This document shows positions 1-6,003 of a DNA stretch of 7,025 nt, in pieces. This stretch comes from Bacteroidales bacterium (lineage in GTDB: Bacteria > Bacteroidota > Bacteroidia > Bacteroidales > Bacteroidaceae), in contig SFCY01000117.1 of the NCBI GenBank assembly GCA_004558865.1, positions 1 through 7,025 of the forward strand, in the 5' to 3' direction. The position numbers were made by a program, and so were the translations under genes. The stretch's first letter is position 1. Each line of letters begins with the position of its first letter. The notes under the pieces are model-generated. The model was given only the letters and a program-made list of their open reading frames with translations. It was not told the origin of the DNA and did no database searches.

Positions 1-99
1 TTCTGCATCTATCGGTCTCAAAACGTCAAGTCTCATCGGTCGTGTAGCCCGCTACACTCCCTCTTCAACTTACGTTTTGAGTCCCGATAGCTTGCAGAA
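1..99 (-). other. Long interrupted hairpin inside the left repeat
   Basis: Four paired blocks stack in order: 1-7 with 93-99 (TTCTGCA/TGCAGAA), 9-15 with 84-90 (CTATCGG/CCGATAG), 17-26 with 72-81 (CTCAAAACGT/ACGTTTTGAG) and 28-31 with 68-71 (AAGT/ACTT). That is 28 base pairs separated only by bulges or internal loops of one to three nucleotides. A larger internal loop follows, and then an apical stem of 42-48 with 51-57 (GTGTAGC/GCTACAC). The fold is read directly from complementarity. Whether it acts as RNA, as a DNA cruciform or as a terminator is not shown. No T-run can be seen because the window begins at the distal end of the stem. Confidence 0.85.
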
Positions 100-130
100 C
101 ACGACTCGACCTAATTTATAGAACCAGCCT
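1..130 (-). repeat. Structured repeat, left copy (inverted relative to the right copy)
   Basis: Positions 33-130 are the reverse complement of 6928-7025 over 98 bp. The only mismatch is C100 against A6958, where the complement would be T. Positions 1-32 have no partner because the window ends at 7025, but they complete the hairpin described separately, so the unit is probably at least 130 bp. On the minus strand it begins AGGCTGGTTCTATAAATTAG and lies downstream of the PAP2 gene, the same orientation relative to transcription that the right copy has behind the MCE gene. No transposase, CRISPR spacing or known insertion-sequence end is visible. The family is not recognised. Confidence 0.95.
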
Positions 131-315
131 AAAATAAACGGTGAACACGTGGCGGTCGCCCTCAAACGACGGAAAACCCGAAGAGGGCCGCGCCCAAGAC
201 GAACAGTGCCACACACCTGACACCAAACCGGCCGATGGTGAAACACCCTCCACATACTCGGCTGGCATGCGGCCATCCACCATGTTATGGACTTTCATGT
301 CGTCCCCCAAAAGGG
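131..315. other. Spacer between the repeat and the PAP2 gene
   Basis: This 185-base stretch has no confident gene and no convincing terminator. Just after the PAP2 stop the minus strand has CCC-TTTT-GGG, a stem too short to count as a terminator. Base composition is visibly GC-richer than the divergent spacer at 1030-1583 and closer to the coding regions, which suggests present or former coding sequence. See the possible broken ORF at 162-298. Confidence 0.5.
162..298 (-). pseudogene. Possible frameshifted small membrane-protein ORF
   Basis: On the minus strand an ATG at 298-296 opens a frame reading MKVHNMVDGRMPAEYVEGVS and onward, with codons ending mostly in G or C. Around 217-207, at a GGTGTGTGGCA tract, the neighbouring frame becomes the better-looking one. 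It reads VALFVLGAALFGFSVV, a membrane-helix-like run ending in TGA at 164-162. Losing one TG unit from the tract, or gaining one base, would join the two into a protein of about 44 residues with a C-terminal membrane segment. As it stands, the ATG frame runs on unjoined to a TAA at 118-116 inside the repeat, giving about 60 residues. I recognise no family. It may be a decayed gene, a sequencing error or chance. Confidence 0.25.
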
Positions 316-1029
316 TCAGGCAAAGATGAGCAGCGCCAAAACCGTGAGGTAGTAAGTAGCCAACAGCACCCAAGGCCGTTTCCTTGTGGCGAAAGTCAGA
401 TTATAGCGGCGCAGGAGAGTTTGCGTTAGCCATACTACGAGCACTCCTAAGACTGCGCCGCAAATGATGTCGCCGGGATAGTGTACGCCTAAATAGATGC
501 GTGAATAGCACATGATCAGGGCAAAGACTGCCAACGACCAGCGAGTGAAGCGGTCGCGGAACATCATGGCCAAGAACACGGCAATGCCAACGGTGTTGGT
601 GGCATGGCCGGAAACGAACCCGAAGCGGCCGCCATGATAGCCGTTGACATAATGGAGCATCCCGCTGACTATGGGGGTGTGGGAGGGGCGCAGCCTGCAT
701 GCGAGCGGCTTGATGACACTGGATGAAAGCTGGTCGAGCACCACCACCATCAAAACCACCGCCAAGACAACAAGGAGCTTGCGCCTGACGGGACCTTGCT
801 GGTTGGCAAAGATTGTGGCCAAAGCCACGGCAACGAGCGGAGCCCAAACGATTTTCTGCGAATAGCCATGCAGGAAGCGGTCGACAAAGGCGCCACCCTT
901 GAAGTTGAGCAGTATCATCAACTGCTTGTCCATGGCATCGGCCATGAGGAAGATGGCGTGCCACTTGGCGGAGAATATGTAAAGCATACAAAGCACGCTG
1001 ATCGCGGTCAACGTCTTCATCAGTGCCAT
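316..1029 (-). CDS. PAP2-family membrane phosphatase
   Basis: A 237-residue polytopic membrane protein carrying the three motifs of the type 2 phosphatidic acid phosphatase superfamily. Motif 1 is KPLACRLRP (K107, R114, P115). Motif 2 is FVSGH (S140, G141, H142). Motif 3 is SRIYLGVHYPGD (S176, R177, H183, D187). In this family H183 would form the phosphohistidine and H142 protonate the leaving group. Hydrophobic segments lie near residues 6-29, 60-75, 84-103, 145-156, 164-183, 188-204 and 219-236. The substrate cannot be told from sequence; undecaprenyl pyrophosphate, phosphatidylglycerophosphate and lipid A phosphates are all handled by relatives. The start at 1029 is preferred because AAGGA lies 8 bases upstream of it. 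An in-frame ATG at 1083 would add 18 polar residues. The gene is divergent from nrdJ with no visible functional tie to it. Confidence 0.92.
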   Translation of the reverse strand: MALMKTLTAISVLCMLYIFSAKWHAIFLMADAMDKQLMILLNFKGGAFVDRFLHGYSQKIVWAPLVAVALATIFANQQGPVRRKLLVVLAVVLMVVVLDQLSSSVIKPLACRLRPSHTPIVSGMLHYVNGYHGGRFGFVSGHATNTVGIAVFLAMMFRDRFTRWSLAVFALIMCYSRIYLGVHYPGDIICGAVLGVLVVWLTQTLLRRYNLTFATRKRPWVLLATYYLTVLALLIFA

Positions 1030-1192
1030 ATTGTCAATCCTTGCTGGGAAGGAAATGAAAGGAAGATGAATTTTTCTCTCCATATATTAATTATAAGGTA
1101 TAGTGCCCGTATGGCGTTTTCTGGTTAAAGGTATTCTTTGGTGATGACAAGGATGATGTCCTATTTGTCTTCCTTTATAAACTCTTTTTCTG

Positions 1193-1200
1193 CAAAGTTA
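1193..1200 (-). promoter_or_regulatory. Bacteroidota -7 box for the PAP2 gene
   Basis: On the minus strand the bases read TAACTTTG followed by CA, an exact match to the TAnnTTTG consensus used by the primary sigma factor of Bacteroidota. Transcription would start near 1186, leaving a leader of roughly 155 bases before the ATG at 1029. No clear -33 TTTG is seen; a TTTT lies 16 bases upstream. An imperfect 12-bp palindrome centred on AGATCT (1204-1215) sits between the two elements and could bind a regulator, though it may be chance. Confidence 0.6.
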
Positions 1201-1325
1201 GTATATAGATCTGTAGAAAAGTTGTAGGATGAAGCATTTTTTTATTTTCATTGAGGAAGGAGGAGGGGATGGGGAGCGGCTGCTGGGAGCTATGGGTTAT
1301 GGGGCTCATGGGTTATCTTCGTCCT

Positions 1326-1359
1326 ATCAATCCCATCGCACCATCAATCCCATCGCACC
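1326..1359 (+). repeat. 17-bp perfect tandem duplication
   Basis: The unit ATCAATCCCATCGCACC occurs twice back to back, at 1326-1342 and 1343-1359, with no mismatch. Just upstream ATGGGTTAT also occurs twice. The CCCAT and ATGGG elements are partly complementary, so local folding is possible. It looks like a replication-slippage product. A role in nrdJ control is unproven. Confidence 0.9.
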
Positions 1360-1380
1360 CAAGCTAATTATTTCCCATCC

Positions 1381-1445
1381 TGCAAGCGGAGGGTTCGCCC
1401 GCTGCAAGGCATACAGAAACGTTTGGTTTTGTGCAACTTTGCAGC
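1381..1445 (+). promoter_or_regulatory. Two mutually exclusive stem-loops upstream of nrdJ
   Basis: The first stem pairs TGCAAGCGG (1381-1389) with CCGCTGCA (1399-1406), with one bulged A and a 9-base loop. The second pairs GCTGCAAGG (1401-1409) with CTTTGCAGC (1437-1445), giving nine pairs including one G-T. They share 1401-1406, so only one can form at a time. The region lies 139-203 bases before the nrdJ start but upstream of the best -7 box at 1544-1551. It would be in the transcript only if another promoter is used. No T-run follows. Confidence 0.3.
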
Positions 1446-1543
1446 ATCAATTCAAGAGAAAGTTTTCCGTTTTGTATCATTTCACCACACAAAGCCCCTG
1501 TAAAAATTAAACGAAATCATTTCTTTATATTGAAAGTATTAGT

Positions 1544-1551
1544 TAATTTTG
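1544..1551 (+). promoter_or_regulatory. Bacteroidota -7 box for nrdJ
   Basis: TAATTTTG followed by C matches TAnnTTTG exactly. A start near 1558 would give a leader of about 26 bases to the ATG at 1584, too short to hold a riboswitch. No exact TTTG -33 element is visible at the expected distance; the sequence there is TTTCTTT. The leader is A/C-rich and lacks a Shine-Dalgarno sequence, as is usual in this phylum. Confidence 0.6.
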
Positions 1552-1583
1552 CACCACCATAACACCATCACACATCCAAAAGC

Positions 1584-4136
1584 ATGGAAGAATTAAAGAC
1601 ATACTCTTACGATGAGGCCTACGAGGCCACATTGAAGTATTTCGACGGCGATGAGCTCGCCGCCCGGGTATGGGTCAACAAGTATGCTATGAAGGACAGC
1701 TTCGGAAATATCTTCGAGAAGAGTCCCGTCGACATGCATTGGCGCATCGCCAACGAAATAGCACGCATTGAGAAGAAATACCCCAATCCGATGACCGCAC
1801 AGGAGGTCTTCGACTTGTTGGACCATTTCCGCTACGTCGTCCCAGCCGGGAGTCCCATGACTGGCATTGGCAACAACCATCAAGTGGCTTCGCTGAGCAA
1901 CTGCTTCGTCATCGGCCTCGACGGCAACGCCGACTCCTACGGAGCCATCATGAAGATTGACGAGGAGCAGGTGCAACTGATGAAGCGGCGCGGCGGCGTG
2001 GGCCACGACCTGAGCCACATCCGTCCCAAAGGCTCTCCCGTCAACAACTCCGCGCTGACCTCCACGGGCCTCGTGCCTTTCATGGAGCGATACAGCAACT
2101 CCACACGCGAGGTGGCTCAGGATGGCCGCCGAGGCGCACTGATGCTCTCGGTGAGCATCAAGCATCCCGACGCCGAGGCCTTCATCGACGCGAAGATGAC
2201 GGAGGGCAAGGTAACAGGAGCCAACGTGAGCGTGCGCATCGACGACGGCTTCATGCAGGCCGCAGTCGACAACAAGCCCTACGTGCAGCAATGGCCCATC
2301 GACAGCCCCAGCCCCAAGGTGAAAAAGGAAATCTCGGCCCGCAACCTGTGGGAGAAGATCGTACACAACGCTTGGAAGAGCGCTGAGCCGGGCGTGCTGT
2401 TCTGGGACACCATCATCCGCGAGAGCATCCCCGACTGCTATGCCGACTTGGGATTCCGCACCATTTCCACCAATCCCTGCGGCGAAATACCCCTCTGCCC
2501 CTACGACAGCTGCCGACTGCTCTCGCTCAACCTCTACAGCTACGTGGAAAACCCGTTCACCAAGGAGGCCAAGTTCGACTACGACAAGTTTGCCAAGCAC
2601 GTGCAGAAGGCCATGCGCATCATGGACGACATCGTTGACTTGGAGATGGAGAAGATCGACCTCATCATGAAGAAGATTGAGAGCGACCCGCAGGAAAAGG
2701 AGGTGAAGGAGACGGAACACCACCTGTGGGAGAAAATCAAGCACAAGAGCGGCCTGGGGCGCCGCACGGGTGTAGGCATCACGGCCGAGGGCGACATGGT
2801 TGCCGCCATGGGTCTGCGCTATGGCACCCAGGAGGCCACAGACTTTGCAGTGGGCGTTCACAAGACCTTGGCGCTCAACGCCTACCGCTCTTCGGTCACG
2901 ATGGCCAAGGAGCGCGGCGCCTTCAAAATCTACGATGCAGGGCGAGAGAAGGACAATCCTTTCGTGCTGCGCCTGAAGGACGCCGACCCTCAACTCTACG
3001 AGGACATGGCACGGTATGGACGGCGCAACATCGCCTGCCTGACCATCGCCCCCACGGGAACGACCTCGCTCATGACGCAGACCACGAGTGGCATCGAGCC
3101 CGTCTTCATGCCCGTCTACAAGCGCCGCCGCAAGGTGAACCCCAACGACACGGACGTTCACGTGGACTATGTCGACGAGGTGGGCGACTCCTTCGAGGAA
3201 TACATCGTCTACCACCGCAAGTTCTTGGAGTGGATGAGGGTGAACGGCATCGACACCACGAAGAAGTACACCCAAGAGGAGATAGACAAGCTCGTGGAGC
3301 GCTCTCCTTATTATAAGGCCACGGCCAACGACGTCGACTGGCTGATGAAGGTGAGGATGCAGGGAGCCATCCAGAAGTGGGTGGACCACAGCATATCCGT
3401 CACCGTCAACCTGCCCAACAATGTCGACGAGGCTCTGGTCAACAAGCTCTACGTGGAGGCCTGGCGAAGCGGCTGCAAGGGATGCACCATCTACCGCGAC
3501 GGCAGCCGCTCGGGCGTGATGATTTCTGTGTCGAAGAAAGAGAAGAAGACTCCCGCACCCGAGCCGCAGAAATTGGCGCGCCCCATCGTGCAGGAGATCC
3601 GCCCCAAGGAACTCGAATGCGATGTGGTGCGCTTCCAGAACAACCGCGAGAAGTGGGTGGCCTTTGTCGGACTGCTCGACGGCTATCCCTACGAGATCTT
3701 CACCGGCCTGCAGGACGACGAGGAGGGCATCGCGCTGCCCAAGTCGGTCACCCACGGCAAAATCATCAAACAGACGAATCCTGACGGCACCCACCGCTAC
3801 GACTTCCAGTTTGAGAACAAGCGGGGCTACAAGACCACCGTGGAGGGACTCTCAGAGAAGTTCAACCCCGAGTACTGGAACTACGCCAAGCTGATTTCGG
3901 GCGTGCTGCGCTACCGCATGCCCATCGACCACGTGCTGAAGCTCGTATCCTCGCTCCAACTCAAGGACGAGAGCATCAACACTTGGAAGAACGGCGTGGA
4001 GCGCGCCCTGAAGAAGTACATCGTTGACGGCACCAAGGCCAAAGGCCAGAAATGCCCCGTCTGTGGACAGGAGACGCTGGTCTACCAGGAGGGCTGTCTC
4101 ATCTGCACCAACTGCGGGGCCAGCCGCTGTGGATAA
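1584..4136 (+). CDS. nrdJ: Adenosylcobalamin-dependent (class II) ribonucleotide reductase
   Basis: The 850-residue enzyme reduces ribonucleotides to deoxyribonucleotides in the cytoplasm, using a thiyl radical generated from coenzyme B12. The active site is complete. C107 (LSNCF) and C310 form the redox pair. The NPCGE motif gives N297, thiyl C299 and E301. PTGTTS at 490-495 is the family's phosphate-binding segment. The spacing of C107, C299 and C310 agrees with what I recall of Thermotoga maritima NrdJ. There is no N-terminal ATP-cone, so overall activity control by dATP through that domain is not expected. GCKGCTIYRDGSR (C631, C634) ends the catalytic barrel. A Lys/Pro-rich linker (about 650-670) leads to a C-terminal extension and a terminal cysteine cluster (C824, C827, C838, C841, C844, C849) resembling a zinc ribbon or redox-relay tail. 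folB follows after 15 bases, suggesting co-transcription. No partner subunit or cobalamin riboswitch is seen. Confidence 0.96.
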   Translation: MEELKTYSYDEAYEATLKYFDGDELAARVWVNKYAMKDSFGNIFEKSPVDMHWRIANEIARIEKKYPNPMTAQEVFDLLDHFRYVVPAGSPMTGIGNNHQVASLSNCFVIGLDGNADSYGAIMKIDEEQVQLMKRRGGVGHDLSHIRPKGSPVNNSALTSTGLVPFMERYSNSTREVAQDGRRGALMLSVSIKHPDAEAFIDAKMTEGKVTGANVSVRIDDGFMQAAVDNKPYVQQWPIDSPSPKVKKEISARNLWEKIVHNAWKSAEPGVLFWDTIIRESIPDCYADLGFRTISTNPCGEIPLCPYDSCRLLSLNLYSYVENPFTKEAKFDYDKFAKHVQKAMRIMDDIVDLEMEKIDLIMKKIESDPQEKEVKETEHHLWEKIKHKSGLGRRTGVGITAEGDMVAAMGLRYGTQEATDFAVGVHKTLALNAYRSSVTMAKERGAFKIYDAGREKDNPFVLRLKDADPQLYEDMARYGRRNIACLTIAPTGTTSLMTQTTSGIEPVFMPVYKRRRKVNPNDTDVHVDYVDEVGDSFEEYIVYHRKFLEWMRVNGIDTTKKYTQEEIDKLVERSPYYKATANDVDWLMKVRMQGAIQKWVDHSISVTVNLPNNVDEALVNKLYVEAWRSGCKGCTIYRDGSRSGVMISVSKKEKKTPAPEPQKLARPIVQEIRPKELECDVVRFQNNREKWVAFVGLLDGYPYEIFTGLQDDEEGIALPKSVTHGKIIKQTNPDGTHRYDFQFENKRGYKTTVEGLSEKFNPEYWNYAKLISGVLRYRMPIDHVLKLVSSLQLKDESINTWKNGVERALKKYIVDGTKAKGQKCPVCGQETLVYQEGCLICTNCGASRCG

Positions 4137-4151
4137 AACACTTTGACGACT

Positions 4152-4538
4152 ATGAAACTCAACGACAGTTACATCTTTCTGACGAACCTGCGGTTTCACG
4201 CCTACCATGGCGTGATGCCGCAGGAGCGTTCTGTGGGCAACGACTACCGTCTCGACCTGAAGATGAAATACAACGTGGCCAACGCGATGAAGTCAGACAA
4301 TGTCAACGACACCATCAACTACGCCGAGGTCTACAAGATGATTTGCCAGGAGATGATGGTACCGTCCAACCTGCTTGAGCGGGTGGCCTATCGCATCGCC
4401 GACCGCATTGCCCGCCGCTTCCTCGTGGTGGAGGCCATCGACATCAAGCTCTGCAAGCTCAATCCTCCTATGGAAGCCGACTGCGACGGAGCGGGAGTGG
4501 AACTACACTTAATAAATGATAAAACTTTAACTGATTGA
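4152..4538 (+). CDS. folB: Dihydroneopterin aldolase
   Basis: This 128-residue protein is of normal length for FolB, which cleaves 7,8-dihydroneopterin to 6-hydroxymethyl-7,8-dihydropterin and glycolaldehyde in folate synthesis. The N-terminal signature FHAYHGVMPQERSVGNDY contains E25. DTINYAEV (Y57), LLERVA (E76) and CKLNPP (K102) correspond to the conserved pterin-binding and catalytic positions of the family. Position 103 is Leu where many homologues have Pro after the lysine. The ATG at 4152 is chosen over a TTG at 4143 because it gives the usual N-terminus. It follows nrdJ by 15 bases. The shared theme is DNA precursor supply, since folate cofactors are needed for thymidylate and purines. 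The last codons are AT-rich and lie close to the next promoter. Confidence 0.94.
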   Translation: MKLNDSYIFLTNLRFHAYHGVMPQERSVGNDYRLDLKMKYNVANAMKSDNVNDTINYAEVYKMICQEMMVPSNLLERVAYRIADRIARRFLVVEAIDIKLCKLNPPMEADCDGAGVELHLINDKTLTD

Positions 4539-4561
4539 TAGGTTTTCCAAAGCTATTTGAT

Positions 4562-4569
4562 TATATTTG
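4562..4569 (+). promoter_or_regulatory. Internal -7 box before the amidase gene
   Basis: TATATTTG followed by C matches TAnnTTTG, 18 bases before the amidase ATG. A TTG at 4535-4537 lies 24 bases upstream as a possible -33 element. Transcription would start near 4576, giving a very short leader. The surrounding bases (4505-4580) are much AT-richer than the flanking genes. The amidase-MCE pair can therefore probably be transcribed apart from nrdJ-folB. Confidence 0.6.
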
Positions 4570-4587
4570 CACGAAATTCACGGATTC

Positions 4588-5997
4588 ATGCGAAGAAGAC
4601 ATATCGCCACACTGCTCTTGATGCTTATGCTCTCGGTTGCCACTTGGGCCGGGAGCAACCGTTTCACACTCGTTATAGATGCCGGCCACGGTGGCCACGA
4701 CCTTGGTGCCCCGGGAGCCATCAGCAACGAGAAGGACATCAACTTGAAGGTGGCGTTGGCCTTCGGCAAATATGTGGAGAGCAACTGTCCCGACGTGCGG
4801 GTGGTCTACACGCGCAAGACCGACGTGTTCATTCCCCTAAAGGAACGCGCCAACATCGCCAACCGCAACAGGGCCGACCTCTTCATCTCCGTCCACACCA
4901 ATGCATTGGAGGGAGGGAAGATAGCCCGCGGCTTCGAGACCTACACGTTGGGCATGCACCGCGCCAAGGACAACCTCGACGTGGCCATGCGTGAGAACTC
5001 CGTCATCGTGCAGGAGAAGAACTATCAGCAGACCTACCGAGGCTTTGACCCGAAATCTTCCGAAAGCTACATCATCTTCGAACTCATGCAGGGTGCCTAC
5101 ATGGAGCGCAGCGTCGACTTGGCCAAGCTGATACAGCGCAGCGTCTGCTCCACGGCCAGCCGTCCCAACAAGGGTGTCCACCAAGCGGGATTCCTCGTCT
5201 TGCGCGAGACTTCCATGCCGAGCTGCCTCATCGAGTTGGGCTTCATCACCACGCCCGACGAGGAGCAGCAGCTCAACGACCCCGCACAGGTTGACCTCAT
5301 CGCACAGGGCATCTACAAGGCTTTTTTGAAATACAAGGACAAATACCAGAGTGGGGGCATAGCCCAGCTTTCCGACACCGACAACCCCGGCGACGAAAGC
5401 AGCGCGGAGGACAGCGACAACGTTGCCGTAGCCTCAGCCCAGCCAGCCGCATCCCAACCAGCCGCCGCACCCAAGGCCACGCCCAAAAACCAGCAACGGG
5501 ACACTTCGGCCCCAACGCCACAGCGAAACCCAACGGCCAAGACCCCATCAGCCAAGCAGGGCGACAGGCAGCAGACCTCGGCCACAAGGCAGGGCGACAG
5601 GCAACAGGCCTCAGCAGCCACAGCCAAGACACCAAACAAGAAGCCAACGGCCAAGGAGGACGCCAAGAAGACTGCCCAGCCCACGGCGAAGACCAAGCAA
5701 GCCGACAAGACTCCAAGGAACGCCCCCGTGTTCAAGGTGCAGATTTTCGCCGGCAAGCACAGGCTGCGCTTCAACGACCAACGCTTCAAAGGCTTGGAGG
5801 GGTGCGAGAGCTTCGACGACGGCGCTCTCATCCGCTACACCTACGGCGCTTCGACCAACTACAACGAAATCAGCCGACTGCGCAAGTCGATTCTCGACAA
5901 GTTTCCCGATGCCTTCATCATCGCTTTCAAGGAGGGGAAAGTCGTCGACGTGAACGAGGCCATCAAAGAATTTCTCGACAACAAGAAACAAAAATAG
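4588..5997 (+). CDS. N-acetylmuramoyl-L-alanine amidase with SPOR-like C-terminus
   Basis: A 469-residue exported enzyme of the Amidase_3 (AmiA/AmiC-like) family, which hydrolyses the bond between MurNAc and L-alanine in peptidoglycan. Residues 1-22 form a signal peptide: RRR, a Leu/Met-rich core, then a likely cut near TWA-G. The zinc ligands are H34 (DAGHGG), E48 (NEKD) and H103 (SVHTN), and E216 (CLIELGFI) is the catalytic glutamate. The domain spans about 27-248. A low-complexity Ala/Pro/Gln/Lys/Thr linker (about 255-378) includes QGDRQQ twice. Residues 380-465 (VFKVQIFAG to AFIIAFKEGK) resemble a SPOR domain, a fold that binds stem-peptide-free glycan in other bacteria. The ATG at 4588 is used; a TTG at 4567 lies inside the promoter box. 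The MCE gene follows after 6 bases. A role in cell separation or wall remodelling is likely but inferred. Confidence 0.93.
   Translation: MRRRHIATLLLMLMLSVATWAGSNRFTLVIDAGHGGHDLGAPGAISNEKDINLKVALAFGKYVESNCPDVRVVYTRKTDVFIPLKERANIANRNRADLFISVHTNALEGGKIARGFETYTLGMHRAKDNLDVAMRENSVIVQEKNYQQTYRGFDPKSSESYIIFELMQGAYMERSVDLAKLIQRSVCSTASRPNKGVHQAGFLVLRETSMPSCLIELGFITTPDEEQQLNDPAQVDLIAQGIYKAFLKYKDKYQSGGIAQLSDTDNPGDESSAEDSDNVAVASAQPAASQPAAAPKATPKNQQRDTSAPTPQRNPTAKTPSAKQGDRQQTSATRQGDRQQASAATAKTPNKKPTAKEDAKKTAQPTAKTKQADKTPRNAPVFKVQIFAGKHRLRFNDQRFKGLEGCESFDDGALIRYTYGASTNYNEISRLRKSILDKFPDAFIIAFKEGKVVDVNEAIKEFLDNKKQK
5556..5612 (+). repeat. 33-bp-period repeat in the amidase linker
   Basis: GCAGGGCGACAGGCA occurs at 5556-5570 and exactly 33 bases later at 5589-5603. 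Extended to 24 bases (5556-5579 against 5589-5612) the copies differ at two positions. They encode the two QGDRQQ(T/A)S segments at residues 324-331 and 335-342. The in-frame period means that slippage would change linker length by 11 residues without breaking the gene. Confidence 0.85.
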
Positions 5998-6003
5998 TCA
6001 GTT

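Larger units (their letters stand above)
1030..1583. other. Divergent intergenic spacer
   Basis: This 554-base AT-richer region separates PAP2 from nrdJ and holds a -7 box for each. It contains a perfect 17-bp tandem duplication (1326-1359), a direct repeat ATGGGTTAT at 1292-1300 and 1308-1316, and two competing stem-loops (1381-1445). No tRNA, B12-box sequence (GCCACTG), NrdR-type palindrome or convincing small gene was found. A 93-codon frame at 1229-1510 is judged non-coding. Confidence 0.7.

Noticed and set aside
1..130. CRISPR repeat or insertion-sequence terminus
   Set aside because: There is only one unit per end with no regular spacers, no cas gene, no transposase and no visible target-site duplication. 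The multi-step hairpin is unlike simple terminal inverted repeats.
70..276. A 68-codon minus-strand frame overlapping the left repeat
   Set aside because: It is rich in Arg, Cys and Trp, runs through the hairpin and has no coding character.
303..318. Terminator just after the PAP2 stop
   Set aside because: The CCC-TTTT-GGG stem is three pairs long and is not followed by a T-run.
1030..1083. Upstream ATG start for PAP2 at 1083
   Set aside because: It adds 18 residues unlike a membrane-protein start and lacks the AAGGA element that precedes 1029. It cannot be excluded.
1229..1510. A 93-codon frame in the divergent spacer
   Set aside because: It crosses the tandem duplication and both stem-loops, has no domain or plausible composition, and has no start signal. 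It is treated as non-coding.
1030..1583. Cobalamin riboswitch upstream of nrdJ
   Set aside because: No B12-box sequence or adequate multi-stem architecture was seen, and the likely transcript leader is too short.
1593..3794. A 733-codon open frame antisense to nrdJ
   Set aside because: It lies wholly opposite a gene with complete active-site motifs. Its composition (Val, Leu, His, Asp-rich, without domains) is what the reverse complement of GC-rich third positions produces.
4567..4587. Upstream TTG start for the amidase
   Set aside because: It lies inside the -7 box and would put MHEIHGF before an otherwise typical signal peptide beginning MRRRH.
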